The notes: generated by a model not told the origin, from the letters alone. Positions 43,406 through 52,979 are shown, counted from the first letter of the stretch. The stretch: 64,000 bases of DNA from Caulobacter segnis (GCF_019931575.1 NZ_CP082923.1:2604001-2668000), one strand, 5' to 3'. A program made the numbers and translations.

Positions 43406-44697
43406 GCGACAGCCTCCGCTTGGTCTTTAAGAGCCCCTTCGATTAGCCCCTTACTCGAAAGCCGCCCCACAGGCCCCTGCGCGAGCAACTTTGGCAACTG
43501 CTCTATATCTTCAAGAAGAGTGAGGTGAGTAACCCCGGTACTAACATCACGATGCACGACCGTGATGAAGGGAACCATCCTAGTACCCATAGCGTCTAGA
43601 AGAGCCGGATTATGAGTCGTTACCATGACGTCTACAGATCGGTTAGTTCCAACCTCTTTCAACATATCAAGAAGAAGATTGGATCTAGATGGGTGCAGCC
43701 CATTGTCGACTTCCTCTACAACCAAGAGACTGCCTTTTGGGCGAGTAAGCAGAGCCGTTAGGATAGCCAAAAATCTAAGCGTTCCATCCGACATCCCACG
43801 CGCGTCGACAACATGGATGCCACCTAATGAACCAAGATGCTCTTCGCAGTAGAGCATTGCATCACTGTTGAACTTCCCAACCGTCTCAGCCCAAACACGA
43901 GCAATGTCGCGCTCAGGTAGACGGCTTGCATACTTGGTGAGCGTCTTTTCAATTTCACCCTTTAATTCATCGGAAAGGGCCGCTAGCACTCCGGCAATAT
44001 TTGCAGCATCAAAATCTAGCCGATCTGATAGCGGTGAGAATGAGCGCATGTGCGAGGGTATTGGATCCAGGATGAATATATTCCGAAGACCGGCAACAAC
44101 GGCTTCGATTCCCTCCTGAATTTCGGACCTTAAAGTTAAACCGAATAGCTGGAAGAGCACAGCATTCGCCCTGCCAAGCTGCTTCGGAGTCCCACCCTTT
44201 TCGTTATACAGCCTAGCCACAATAGTCGGACTTCCATCTTGAGAAGGGTCCGTCTTGAAGAGGGATATTTTTCCGGCGACTTTTCTTTCGCCATCCTTCT
44301 TTGTCCTGTATTTAACCCTATCAAGCTGTTCGGCTTTTAGCTCGCAACGGTTACCCTCAGTCTTGCACTCAACACGGTACTGGTACTCTACGGAGTCGCC
44401 ACTCCGAAGAGTGACACCTAGAGCGAAACTATCTCCCGGTTTACGCGCGGCCCATTCGACACCCCCACGAAGTGCAGAAAAAGCACCGTCTCCCTGCAAA
44501 GCCGATGTGAGCATTGCTCCGCTGGAAATTCGATTCAGGAATAGAAGCGCATCTAGGACATTGGACTTCCCGCTCGAATTCGTCCCAATCAGGACGCTGA
44601 GCGGATCAATGTTCAACGTCGCGCTTTCGAGGCTTTTCCAGTTCTCAACAGTGAGAGCCGTGATCAATGTCAAATCTCGCAATTCTGGAGAGCGCAA
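43402..44697 (-). CDS. ABC/RecF-like AAA ATPase, partner of PIN protein
   Basis: 431 aa. ALTVENWKSLESATLNIDPL begins an AAA15/AAA21-type ABC-like ATPase. Walker A is IGTNSSGKSN (residues 37-46), the signature is GMSDGTLRFLAIL (301-313), Walker B SLLVVEEVDNGLHPSR (323-338) and the switch His is VTTHNPALLDAM (His362). The middle (100-290) is a family-specific insert. No ATG lies in frame near the start; the first usable codon is TTG at 44697, and TTGs at 44673 and 44667 are alternatives, so the exact N-terminus is uncertain. Similar ATPases drive Septu, PARIS and Gabija-type defence, but none of those uses a PIN partner as far as I know. Confidence 0.85.
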   Translation of the reverse strand: MRSPELRDLTLITALTVENWKSLESATLNIDPLSVLIGTNSSGKSNVLDALLFLNRISSGAMLTSALQGDGAFSALRGGVEWAARKPGDSFALGVTLRSGDSVEYQYRVECKTEGNRCELKAEQLDRVKYRTKKDGERKVAGKISLFKTDPSQDGSPTIVARLYNEKGGTPKQLGRANAVLFQLFGLTLRSEIQEGIEAVVAGLRNIFILDPIPSHMRSFSPLSDRLDFDAANIAGVLAALSDELKGEIEKTLTKYASRLPERDIARVWAETVGKFNSDAMLYCEEHLGSLGGIHVVDARGMSDGTLRFLAILTALLTRPKGSLLVVEEVDNGLHPSRSNLLLDMLKEVGTNRSVDVMVTTHNPALLDAMGTRMVPFITVVHRDVSTGVTHLTLLEDIEQLPKLLAQGPVGRLSSKGLIEGALKDQAEAVA

Positions 44698-44883
44698 AAG
44701 GCCTGTGGTACGCCTACATGGCTAGCCATCATATTCACTACCGCCGCGAGCAATTGCAACGTTACAGATTTTGCTCACACCTCCCACGCCTCCATCCCCA
44801 CCATCCACACCCCCGCCGCCTCCCCTTCCGCGCCGACGCCCCCTATATCCCTACCCTGACGTTCACCACGCCGGGCCCCAGGC

Positions 44884-45579
44884 TTGTCCACCCAGTTCAG
44901 ACTGCCGCTGACCGCCGCCCCGACCTGGGGTCGGGAGGACTTCGCCGTGTCGGCGGCCAACAGCGACGCCCTGGCGCGGCTGGACGGCTGGCCGGACTGG
45001 CCCGAGGGGCGGCTCGCCTTGATCGGGCCGGCCGGGAGCGGCAAGACCCATCTGGCGCGCGCCTGGGCCGCCCAGGCCGGCGCCGTGGTCGTCGACGCCG
45101 CCGACCCGGCCTCGGCCGCGCCCGACCTGCCCGCCCTGCGCGGCAAGGCGATCCTGGTCGAGGACGCCGACCGGCGGGCGGAAGGCCAGGCGCTGTCGGA
45201 CGAAGCGCTGTTCCACATCCTCAACATGGCCGGGGTCGACGGCGGGACCGTGCTGCTGACCGGCCGGACCGCGCCGCTGGTCTGGGCGGCCGGCGTGCCG
45301 GACCTGCGCTCGCGGCTGAACGCCCTCGGCGTGGCCATGATCGACGAGCCGGACGACGTGGTGTTGGAGGCGGTGCTGCGGCGGGCCTTCGCGCAGCGGC
45401 TGCTGAAGCCCGATCCGGACCTCTATCCCTATCTCGTCTCGCGCCTGCCCCGCTCGGCGGCCGAGGCGATCGCGGCGGCCGACCTGCTGGACGAGGCCGC
45501 CGACCAGCTGCGGCGCGAGCTGAACAAGGCCCTGGCCCGTGAGGTGCTGGGGGATTTCGAGGGGGATGAGTTCGAATAG
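44884..45579 (+). CDS. hdaA: DnaA-inactivating regulator HdaA (DnaA-like AAA+ protein)
   Basis: 231 aa homologue of the DnaA AAA+ domain that, with the replication clamp, promotes DnaA-ATP hydrolysis. It starts [20 protein letters not shown], where QFRLPL (residues 4-9) is the clamp-binding motif placed at the N-terminus as in Hda proteins. Walker A is [16 protein letters not shown], and Walker B is degenerate ([10 protein letters not shown]). The only in-frame start is TTG at 44884, since a stop lies nine codons upstream. The gene precedes ppk on the same strand, separated by a REP pair. Confidence 0.9.
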   Translation: MSTQFRLPLTAAPTWGREDFAVSAANSDALARLDGWPDWPEGRLALIGPAGSGKTHLARAWAAQAGAVVVDAADPASAAPDLPALRGKAILVEDADRRAEGQALSDEALFHILNMAGVDGGTVLLTGRTAPLVWAAGVPDLRSRLNALGVAMIDEPDDVVLEAVLRRAFAQRLLKPDPDLYPYLVSRLPRSAAEAIAAADLLDEAADQLRRELNKALAREVLGDFEGDEFE

Positions 45580-45582
45580 ACC

Positions 45583-45687
45583 CGCTCATCCCCGCGAAAG
45601 CGGGGACCCATGCGGCATCGGACGATCCCTGGCGCCACACGTACTCCCCAGACTCGGCTTGGGTCCCCGCTTTCGCGGGGATGAGCG
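45583..45687. repeat. REP-like inverted repeat pair 2
   Basis: Arms 45583-45610 and 45660-45687 are exact reverse complements over 28 bases, 49 bases apart. Same family as pair 1 but with a GAAA instead of GAAG hairpin loop (CCCCGC-GAAA-GCGGGG). Sits between hdaA and ppk and could form a strong stem in the transcript. Confidence 0.75.
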
Positions 45688-45784
45688 CGATTGGGTTTCA
45701 ATATTTAAGCAGCTTCCGCCCTGTCTTCGTCCCGTCACTTGTCTCGTTCACCATGCCGGAACAAACTCGGCCTATAGTGAACCC

Positions 45785-48022
45785 ATGACCGACGCCGCGA
45801 CCATGCCGCCCAGCTCGATGCAAGCCGCCAAAGTTCCGCAGACGGAGAACCCCCAGGGCCTCACGCTCGACGGGGAGCTGATGGCCTCGCCTGAACGGTT
45901 CTTCAATCGCGAGCTGTCGTGGCTGGCCTTCAACCAGCGGGTGCTGGAGGAGAGCGGCAATCCGCGCCACCCGCTCTTGGAGCGGCTGCGGTTCCTGTCG
46001 ATCAGCGCCAACAACCTCGACGAATTCTACATGGTCCGCGTGGCCGGCCTGAAGGGCCAGGTGCGCGAGGGCGTGCGGGTGATCAGCCAGGACGGCTTGA
46101 CGCCCGGCGAGCAGCTGACCCGCCTCAACGCCTCGGCCTTCGAGCTGATGAGCCAGCAGCAGAAGATCTGGCGCCAGGTCCGCACCGAGCTGTGGGACGA
46201 GGGCCTCAAGCTGCTGGACGCCAAGGACATCGAGGGCGAGGACCGGGTGAAGGCCGAGGAGATCTTCCTCAACCAGATCTTCCCGGTGCTGACGCCGCTG
46301 GCCATCGATCCGGCCCACCCGTTCCCGTTCATCCCGAACCTGGGCTTCTGCCTGGCTTTGAAGCTGCGCCGGATCGCCGACGACAAGCACCTCTACGCCC
46401 TGGCGCCGGTGCCCTCGCAGGTGCGGCGGTTCTGGGAGCTCTCCTCGGTCGTCTCGCGCGGCAAGAAGCGCCAGCGCAAGATCGTGGCGCTGGAAAGCTT
46501 CATCATCCTGTTCCTGGACCACCTGTTCCCCGGCTACGAGGTCGAGGGGCGCGGCCTGTTCCGCCTGATCCGCGACAGCGACCTGGAGATCGAGGAAGAG
46601 GCCGAGGACCTGGTGCGCGAGTTCGAGGCGCGGCTGAAGAAGCGCCGCCTGGGCCGCGTGGTGCGGGTCAAGATCCAGACCACCATGCCGCAGGACCTGC
46701 GCGACTTCATCATCGAGGGCCTGCGCGCCGAGCCCGAGGACGTCGTCCTGGTCGACGGCAAGCTGGGCTTGGCCCAGATGTCGGAGCTGATCCCGCCGGA
46801 CCGTCCGGACCTGAAGTTCCCGCCCTTCAACGCCCGCTTCCCCGAGCGCATCCGCGACCACGGCGGCGACTGCTTCGCGGCGATCCGCGAGAAGGACATC
46901 CTGGTCCACCACCCGTTCGAGAGCTTCGACGTGGTGGTGCAGTTCCTGCGTCAGGCCGCGCGCGATCCCAACGTGCTGGCGATCAAGCAGACCCTGTACC
47001 GCACCTCCAAGGACAGCCCGATCGTGGCGGCCCTGATCGAGGCGGCCGACAACGGCAAGAACGTCACGGCCCTGGTCGAGATCAAGGCGCGCTTCGACGA
47101 GGAGAACAACCTCAAATGGGCGCGCGACCTGGAGCGGGCCGGCGTGCACGTGGTGTTCGGCTTCGTCGACTGGAAGACCCACGCCAAGCTGTCGGTGGTG
47201 GTGCGCCGCGAAGCCGACCAGACGCTGCGGACCTACTGCCACTTCGGCACCGGCAACTATCACCCGCAGACGGCGCGGGTTTACACCGACCTTAGCCTGT
47301 TCACCTGCGACCCGGCCCTGGGGCGCGACGGGGGCAAGCTGTTCAACTTCATCACCGGCTACGCCCAGCCCGGGCGGCTGGAGAAGCTGTCGTTCTCGCC
47401 CCAGACCCTCAAGCCCGACCTGCTGCGGATGATCGAGGCCGAGGCCCAGGCGGCGCGCGAAGGCCGGCCGGCGGGCATCTGGGCCAAGATGAACGCGGTG
47501 GTGGATCCGCAGATCATCGACGCCCTCTACGCCGCCAGCCAGGTCGGCGTGCAGATCGACCTGGTCGTGCGCGGCATCTGCTGCCTGCGGCCGGGGATCC
47601 CGGGGCTGTCGGAGAACATCCGGGTCAAGAGCATCGTCGGTCGCTTCCTGGAGCACGCCCGCATCGTGGCCTTCGCCAACGGCGCGCCAATGCCCAGCGC
47701 CCAGACGCGGGTGTTCATCAGCTCGGCCGACTGGATGCCGCGCAACCTGGACCGGCGCGTCGAGAGCCTGGTGCCCGTCGAGAACCCGACCGTCCACCAG
47801 CAGGTGCTGGACCAGATCATGGTCGCCAACCTCAACGACGAGGCCCAGAGCTGGAAGCTGGACGCCGAGGGCGACTACGCCCGCGACCCGGCCTGGAACA
47901 GCAAGGGCGCCTTCTCGGCCCACGACTACTTCATGACCAATCCCAGCCTGTCGGGCCGGGGTCACGGGGCTCGCGACCTGCCGCGCGCCTTCGACCACGT
48001 GGGACCCAAGCGCAAGGGGTGA
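45785..48022 (+). CDS. ppk: polyphosphate kinase 1
   Basis: 745 aa enzyme that polymerises the gamma phosphate of ATP into polyphosphate. Features: the N-terminal [33 protein letters not shown], the ATP region [35 protein letters not shown] and the phospholipase-D-like catalytic site [14 protein letters not shown] (autophosphorylated His), with [20 protein letters not shown] following. I chose the ATG at 45785; the open frame upstream passes through the REP pair and is not coding. The 3' end overlaps a lipoprotein gene by four bases. Confidence 0.97.
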   Translation: MTDAATMPPSSMQAAKVPQTENPQGLTLDGELMASPERFFNRELSWLAFNQRVLEESGNPRHPLLERLRFLSISANNLDEFYMVRVAGLKGQVREGVRVISQDGLTPGEQLTRLNASAFELMSQQQKIWRQVRTELWDEGLKLLDAKDIEGEDRVKAEEIFLNQIFPVLTPLAIDPAHPFPFIPNLGFCLALKLRRIADDKHLYALAPVPSQVRRFWELSSVVSRGKKRQRKIVALESFIILFLDHLFPGYEVEGRGLFRLIRDSDLEIEEEAEDLVREFEARLKKRRLGRVVRVKIQTTMPQDLRDFIIEGLRAEPEDVVLVDGKLGLAQMSELIPPDRPDLKFPPFNARFPERIRDHGGDCFAAIREKDILVHHPFESFDVVVQFLRQAARDPNVLAIKQTLYRTSKDSPIVAALIEAADNGKNVTALVEIKARFDEENNLKWARDLERAGVHVVFGFVDWKTHAKLSVVVRREADQTLRTYCHFGTGNYHPQTARVYTDLSLFTCDPALGRDGGKLFNFITGYAQPGRLEKLSFSPQTLKPDLLRMIEAEAQAAREGRPAGIWAKMNAVVDPQIIDALYAASQVGVQIDLVVRGICCLRPGIPGLSENIRVKSIVGRFLEHARIVAFANGAPMPSAQTRVFISSADWMPRNLDRRVESLVPVENPTVHQQVLDQIMVANLNDEAQSWKLDAEGDYARDPAWNSKGAFSAHDYFMTNPSLSGRGHGARDLPRAFDHVGPKRKG

Positions 48023-48405
48023 GGCGCGCCCTCGCCCTCCTGCCGCTGCTGTCGCTGGCCGCCTGCGGCCCGGAGCCCGCGCGGCAGGCCGAGATCTGCG
48101 CCATCCAGGCCCTGCCCGCCCGTCCGGGCGTCGACCGCTTCGGCGTCCCGCCGGGCGTGGAGCGCGAGGCGCAAGCGGTGGGCGCGGTCTACGGGCCGGG
48201 CGTGCTGCTGACCGGCCGGATCGGCTGGTGGGGCCGCTGCCCGGCGCGCGCCGACACCACCGACATGCTGCTGATCGGCCCCGAGCCCTGGGCCCTGACC
48301 AAGGGCGGCGAGCGGGCGCATGGCCGGCAGGTCAGCTACGGCACCTGCTATCACCGGCGGACCGGGGACGGCTGGAAGACGGTGGCCTGTAGAATAAACC
48401 CCTAG
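48019..48405 (+). CDS. hypothetical lipoprotein (128 aa)
   Basis: GTG start overlapping the ppk stop (GTGA). Signal [16 protein letters not shown] ends in a lipobox. The mature part is unrecognised; it contains five further Cys-containing or aromatic spots ([37 protein letters not shown]), suggesting two disulfides in a small periplasmic domain. Its TAG stop shares a CTAG with the stop of the convergent phosphotransferase. Coupling to ppk hints at an envelope partner of polyphosphate metabolism, which is speculation. Confidence 0.75.
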   Translation: MRRALALLPLLSLAACGPEPARQAEICAIQALPARPGVDRFGVPPGVEREAQAVGAVYGPGVLLTGRIGWWGRCPARADTTDMLLIGPEPWALTKGGERAHGRQVSYGTCYHRRTGDGWKTVACRINP

Positions 48406-49385
48406 GCCGCGACGGCCGCCGCCTCGGCGAACGCCGGCGAGGCCAGGCTGGCCGCCGCCGTCCGCAGCCGCGCCAGGCCGTAGGCCAGCCGCCCCTCGGG
48501 CGTGTCCAGCAGCGGCTCGCCCAGGGCCAGGCCTCGGTGGATCGCGTCCAGGTCCGGCCCGTCCAGGCTCGAGGCCCTCGCCCGTCCCGCGACGCCGGCG
48601 ACGAAGATCGCCGCGTGGAAGACGTGGCTGACCTGGCGAAACAGCCACAGCCGCGCCCGCTCGTCGGCGCTCGCCGCGCGCCCGAAATAGGTCGCCAGCA
48701 GCAAGGCCTCGGCCTCGGAATCGGCGGCGAAGGTGTTGGCGATTGCGGCCAGGTCGACATAGCGGTCGGCCCGGAACGCCGCCTCCCAGTCGATCAGCCA
48801 GACCCGCCGGCCGTCATGCAGCAGGTTGCGGGGGTTGAGGTCGTTGTGACTGGAGACCGGCTCCGGCCTCAGGCGCTGGCAGACCGCGTGCAGACGCGGC
48901 CAGGGGTCGAAGGCGTCCAGGGGGACCACGCCGCTTCGCCCGGCTTGGCCGACCAGGGCGTCCAGCCCGTCCAGATAGTCGACCAGCGGCGGGAAGCCCT
49001 CGATCGCGTGCAGCGCCCGCAGCGCGTGGCCCAGCTCGACGACCAGTTCGGCCCGCGGGCCGGGATGGTCCAGAACCGAAGCGCGCGCCTCGACGTGGTC
49101 GAGGATCATCACCCCGTCGTCCGGATCGGCGTGGCGCACGCGCGGGGCCAGGCAGGCCTCGGCCGCCAGCCTCATGCAATGATAGCCCCGATGCGGATCG
49201 CGCAGGGCGTCGCGCGCCGGCGCCTCGACGCGCAGCAGATAGGCGATCCCGCCGACCCGCACGCGCCAGACCTCAGCCCCCGACAGCCCGCCGGACAAGG
49301 GCGTCCAGGCGTCGAGCTCATCCGTGCCGAACGCCATGCGCAGGGCCTTGGCGACGGCGGGACGTTGATTGGGCGGAGCGGACAT
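48402..49385 (-). CDS. phosphotransferase (APH / choline kinase-like) family protein
   Basis: 327 aa small-molecule kinase. The catalytic loop is SSHNDLNPRNLLHD (HxDxxxxN) and the metal motif is WLIDWEAAF, with a Gly-rich start LSGGLSGAEVWRVRV. Such enzymes phosphorylate choline, ethanolamine, homoserine, sugars or aminoglycosides; no substrate clue is adjacent. I chose the ATG at 49385 with AAGAGG nine bases upstream. A 14-bp palindrome 32 bases upstream suggests repressor control. Convergent with the ppk-linked lipoprotein gene. Confidence 0.88.
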   Translation of the reverse strand: MSAPPNQRPAVAKALRMAFGTDELDAWTPLSGGLSGAEVWRVRVGGIAYLLRVEAPARDALRDPHRGYHCMRLAAEACLAPRVRHADPDDGVMILDHVEARASVLDHPGPRAELVVELGHALRALHAIEGFPPLVDYLDGLDALVGQAGRSGVVPLDAFDPWPRLHAVCQRLRPEPVSSHNDLNPRNLLHDGRRVWLIDWEAAFRADRYVDLAAIANTFAADSEAEALLLATYFGRAASADERARLWLFRQVSHVFHAAIFVAGVAGRARASSLDGPDLDAIHRGLALGEPLLDTPEGRLAYGLARLRTAAASLASPAFAEAAAVAA

Positions 49386-49416
49386 CGGCGGAACCTCTTC
49401 GGCAGCGGCCGCCTTA

Positions 49417-49459
49417 TTCACCCGGGTGAAATTAGAGTCAATATAACCCGGATAATATT
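49417..49459. promoter_or_regulatory. palindromic operator candidates between phosphotransferase and ppx
   Basis: TTCACCCGGGTGAA (49417-49430) is a perfect 14-bp palindrome. A degenerate second copy with an ACCCGGAT core in AT-rich flanks lies at about 49446-49459. The form resembles TetR-family operators. Located in the divergent promoter region of the two genes. Confidence 0.5.
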
Positions 49460-49507
49460 TTGAAACGTTTTCCGACAAGGCTTTCGGCGCGGTCATCCCC
49501 ATGGAAA

Positions 49508-51067
49508 ATGGTCGAGGAGTTCGCGCCAGCGCTTCCCCCGCCGGCCGAATACGCTAAACCGGACCCCATGCCATTCCAGGCGCCGCGCGACGCGGCCGTG
49601 ATCGATATCGGCTCCAACTCGGTCCGCCTCGTGGTGTACCGGCTGGAAGGCCGCGCCATCTGGACCGTCTTCAACGAGAAGGTCCTGGCCGGCCTGGGCC
49701 GCGACCTGGCCAAGACCGGGCGCCTGTCGACCGACGGCGTCGTCCAGACCCTGCAGGCCCTGAAGCGTTTCCGCGCGGTGCTGGAGGCCGTGGGGCCGGC
49801 CGAGACCTTCGTCGTCGCCACCGCCGCCGCCCGTGACGCCCAGGACGGCGCCGACTTCATCGCCCGCGTGAAGGCCGAGACCGGCTTCACCGTCCGTGTG
49901 CTGACCGGTGAGGAAGAGGCCCACTACGCCGCCGTCGGCGTGCTGGCCGGCGCCCCCGCCGCCGTCGGCGTGGTCGGCGACCTGGGCGGCGCCAGCCTGG
50001 AGCTGATCCGACTGTCGGCCACCGGCGCGGGCCAGGGCGTGACCCTACCGCTGGGCCCGTTCAGCCTGGCCGGGGCCAACGGCGCCCATGCGGGCTTCGA
50101 CGGCGAGCGCGTGCGCCGCCTGGCCCGCGAGCGCGTCGCGGCCGTGGCCGCCGACTTCCGCACCGACACCTTCCACGCCGTGGGCGGCGCCTGGCGCAAC
50201 CTGGCTCTGCTGCACATGCGGCTGTCGGGCTACCCGCTGCACGTGGTCCACCAGTACGAGATCCCGGCCGCCGAGGCGCTGGAGGCCGCCCGCCTGGTCA
50301 GCCACCAGTCCAAGAGCTCGCTCGAGCGCATCGAGGGCATGAGCAAGAAGCGCTCGGAGACCCTGCCCTACGCCGCCGTGGTGCTGGAGATCCTGATCGA
50401 GCAGCTGGCGCTCAAGCGCATCGAGATCTCGGCCTATGGCGTGCGCGAGGGGCTGCTGTTCGAGGCCATGCCGCCGCGCGTGCGCGGCCTGGACCCCCTG
50501 GTCGAGGGCTGCACGGCCCTGGGCGCGCGCCAGGGCATCTCGGACGACCTGGGCCCGGCGCTGGAAACCTGGATCGCCCCGGCGTTCCGCGCCCTGCCCC
50601 CACTGTTCGGCGAGCGCGACGAGACCCTGGTCTCGGCGGCCTGCCGCCTCTCGGACGTCGGCGCGCGCCTGCACCCCGACCATCGCGCCGACCTGGTGTT
50701 CGAGCAGGTGCTGCGCGCCCCGATCGCCGGTCAGAGCCACGCCGAGCGCTCCTTCCTGGCCGTGGCCGCCCACGCCCGCCACGCCACCAACTTCAACCCG
50801 CCCGAACTGGCCACGCTGGAACGCCTGCTGAGCCCGGCTCAGCTGAAGCGCGCCCGCGCCCTGGGGGCGACGATCCGCCTGGCCTGCGACCTCTCGGGCC
50901 GCAGTCCCAGCCTGCTGGCCCATTCGCGTCTGGCGCTGGACAAGAACCACCTGACACTGGCCGCCGAGCCGGGCTTCGCCGACCTGCTGCTGGGCGAACA
51001 GACCAGCAAGCGCGCCAACACCGCCGCGCAACACCTGGGCCTGAAGTCCAAGATTATTACTGGATAA
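49508..51067 (+). CDS. ppx: exopolyphosphatase (Ppx/GppA family)
   Basis: 519 aa from the ATG at 49508; a second ATG at 49568 would give 499 aa and is almost as likely, since the domain starts soon after it. ASKHA-fold signatures: VIDIGSNSVRLVVYRLEG (phosphate 1), VATAAARDAQDG, GEEEAHYAAVGVLAG, GDLGGASLELIRLS (phosphate 2) and YGVREGLLFEAM. The C-terminal half is the helical domain with an HD-like part. It degrades polyphosphate or pppGpp, opposing ppk, which lies on the same strand but is separated by the convergent kinase gene. Confidence 0.93.
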   Translation: MVEEFAPALPPPAEYAKPDPMPFQAPRDAAVIDIGSNSVRLVVYRLEGRAIWTVFNEKVLAGLGRDLAKTGRLSTDGVVQTLQALKRFRAVLEAVGPAETFVVATAAARDAQDGADFIARVKAETGFTVRVLTGEEEAHYAAVGVLAGAPAAVGVVGDLGGASLELIRLSATGAGQGVTLPLGPFSLAGANGAHAGFDGERVRRLARERVAAVAADFRTDTFHAVGGAWRNLALLHMRLSGYPLHVVHQYEIPAAEALEAARLVSHQSKSSLERIEGMSKKRSETLPYAAVVLEILIEQLALKRIEISAYGVREGLLFEAMPPRVRGLDPLVEGCTALGARQGISDDLGPALETWIAPAFRALPPLFGERDETLVSAACRLSDVGARLHPDHRADLVFEQVLRAPIAGQSHAERSFLAVAAHARHATNFNPPELATLERLLSPAQLKRARALGATIRLACDLSGRSPSLLAHSRLALDKNHLTLAAEPGFADLLLGEQTSKRANTAAQHLGLKSKIITG

Positions 51068-51221
51068 ATCAGGCATAGATCGCCCGATCGGCATGCTTAA
51101 TCGCGCCTGAACTTTCCCGATACGGGGAAAATGACAAGTTGCCGCAGCCAAACGACGTTCATCGAGAAGGGTTTGTTAGCCCTGCTCTCGCATCGTGCCT
51201 CCAACGACATACAGGAGGTCC

Positions 51222-51494
51222 ATGATGCTGAAGCGTAAATTCGACTACCTGGACGCCATTGCCCCCGCCGCGGACGCCGCCAAGCGTCCCGACCTGCGCA
51301 TCGCCAACGATCACGACGCCCCCGTCTCCAGCGGCGCGCGCACCCTGCAATCGGAACTTGGCCGCGTCTTCGCCCAGGAAAACACCTGGTCGGTCCGCCG
51401 CACCGTCGCGATCGGCGTGATCTTCCACCTGGGCGTCTTCTGCGCCCTGGGCCTGGCCGCCGGCGGCGCCCTGACGGTGATCGGGCGGCAATAG
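51222..51494 (+). CDS. small membrane protein (90 aa)
   Basis: Preceded by an excellent ribosome site (AGGAGG, three bases from the ATG), which decides the start MMLKRKFDYLDAIAPAADAA; a longer GTG-initiated frame is rejected. Residues 1-55 are polar (LQSELGRVFAQENTWSVRR), then one hydrophobic helix (TVAIGVIFHLGVFCALGLAA) near the C-terminus. Family not recognised. The strong Shine-Dalgarno suggests high translation. Monocistronic between ppx and a convergent hydrolase. Confidence 0.78.
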   Translation: MMLKRKFDYLDAIAPAADAAKRPDLRIANDHDAPVSSGARTLQSELGRVFAQENTWSVRRTVAIGVIFHLGVFCALGLAAGGALTVIGRQ

Positions 51495-51515
51495 AGGCGG
51501 CGAACGGACGCGCGG

Positions 51516-52979
51516 CTACCGCCGGACATAGGCCTGGCCGTCGTAGACGAGCTTGCCGGGCGCTTCGAAGCGAATGATCTGGCCTGTGAGTGGGATCAAC
51601 TCGACCCGTACACTTTCCGGATTGGTGGCGGCCTCCGCCAGCGCGCGCATCGCGCCGGCCTTAACGATCATGCCGCCGGACTTCTCGGCGATGTCGATGC
51701 GGCCCATCGCAGGGTTCTCGTAGACACCGACATAGGTCCGCGTCGGCGCTCTCAGCGACCACGGGCGCGCGGCGCGCTCGGTCCGGCTGGTCGCCAGGCC
51801 CTTGAGCCGCTTGTCGCGGCGCGCGATCAGCGCCGCCAGCTCTGCGTCGTAATGGGCTTCGATATCGGGGCGGCTCGCGAAGCGATCGTAGACATAGTCG
51901 GCCACCAAATCGACCAGCTCGCCGGCCACGGCGTCCTCGTTGGCCATGACCGCCACGCCCAGGCCGCGCGCGGGCATGAATGAGACGTGGGCCCGCGATC
52001 CGGCGAAGTTGCCGAAATGATGGATCAGCGCCGCATCGCCATAACGACCGATCTGCCAGCCCAGGCCATAACCGTCGCGGACATAGGGGCCGAACGTGGT
52101 CTGCTGGGCGACCAGAGACCGGTGCGTGGAGGCGACCAGGCCCGGCGGAAACACACGATGGCCGTCCAAGACACCGTCGTTCAACTGGATCTCCAGCCAG
52201 CGGGCCATGTCGCGCGCGGTCGAGATCAGGCCGCCGGCCGACTGCATGGTGGCGTCGGTCTTTTGCAGCGGGCTCGGGGCGATGCGCCCGTCCAGGCCGG
52301 GCGTGTGACCGACCGCGACCCGCATCGTGCGCCGCGCCTGGTCGATCCGGGCCGTGGTGTGGCCCATCCCGGCCGGACCCAGGACCTCCTTGTCCACCAT
52401 GGCGCGCCAGTCGCAACCGAAGTGGTCCTCGATCAGGGTGCTGGCCAGGTTGTAGCCGGTGTTGGTGTAGCGGAACGTTCCGTAGGGCTGGCCCTGGCGA
52501 GTGTCCGCCAGTAGAGCGCTCATGATCCTGGGCGTATGCTCGCCCGAATAGGCCGCGCGGAAGGCTATCGGTTCATTCTCGAGGCCCGAGCGGTGGCTCA
52601 GCATATCGTTCAGGCTGATCGAGGATGCGAGGTCGGCCGGCAAAGGGCTCTTGCCGATCCAGGTCTTGAGCGGGGCGTCGAGGGCGAGTTCCCCGCGTTC
52701 GGCCATGGCGGCGATCGATAGGGCGGTGAAGGCCTTGGTCGCCGAAGCGATGTAGAAGCCTGTGTCAGCGTCGACGGCTTTGCCGGTTCGCAGGTCCGCT
52801 AAGCCGTAGCCGGCCGTCATGACCACGTCGGGCCCCTGGACCGCAGCCACGGAGAGTCCAGGGACGACCTCGATCCGATCCATCGCCTTGCGGACGAAAG
52901 TGTCGATGTCCTTGACCTCGGGGCGAGCCTCTGGACTGGAGACCAAAAGGGCGATGGCTAAGAACGCGGCGACGGACAT
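51516..52979 (-). CDS. serine hydrolase of the beta-lactamase family (class C/esterase type)
   Basis: 487 aa, exported (MSVAAFLAIALLVSSPEA). The nucleophile motif SxxK is in IASATKAFTALS, the YxN motif in RYTNTGYNLASTLI, and a third-motif candidate in IHHFGNFAGSRAHVS (HFG instead of KTG). A C-terminal domain of about 120 residues follows the catalytic fold (PTRTYVGVYENPAMGRIDIA). These features suit an esterase or D-amino-peptidase-like hydrolase rather than an antibiotic resistance enzyme. GGAGG precedes the ATG by about ten bases. Substrate unknown. Confidence 0.9.
   Translation of the reverse strand: MSVAAFLAIALLVSSPEARPEVKDIDTFVRKAMDRIEVVPGLSVAAVQGPDVVMTAGYGLADLRTGKAVDADTGFYIASATKAFTALSIAAMAERGELALDAPLKTWIGKSPLPADLASSISLNDMLSHRSGLENEPIAFRAAYSGEHTPRIMSALLADTRQGQPYGTFRYTNTGYNLASTLIEDHFGCDWRAMVDKEVLGPAGMGHTTARIDQARRTMRVAVGHTPGLDGRIAPSPLQKTDATMQSAGGLISTARDMARWLEIQLNDGVLDGHRVFPPGLVASTHRSLVAQQTTFGPYVRDGYGLGWQIGRYGDAALIHHFGNFAGSRAHVSFMPARGLGVAVMANEDAVAGELVDLVADYVYDRFASRPDIEAHYDAELAALIARRDKRLKGLATSRTERAARPWSLRAPTRTYVGVYENPAMGRIDIAEKSGGMIVKAGAMRALAEAATNPESVRVELIPLTGQIIRFEAPGKLVYDGQAYVRR

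Noticed and set aside
45698..47998. 766-codon minus-strand open frame opposite ppk
   Set aside because: Antisense shadow of ppk with the same low-complexity character.
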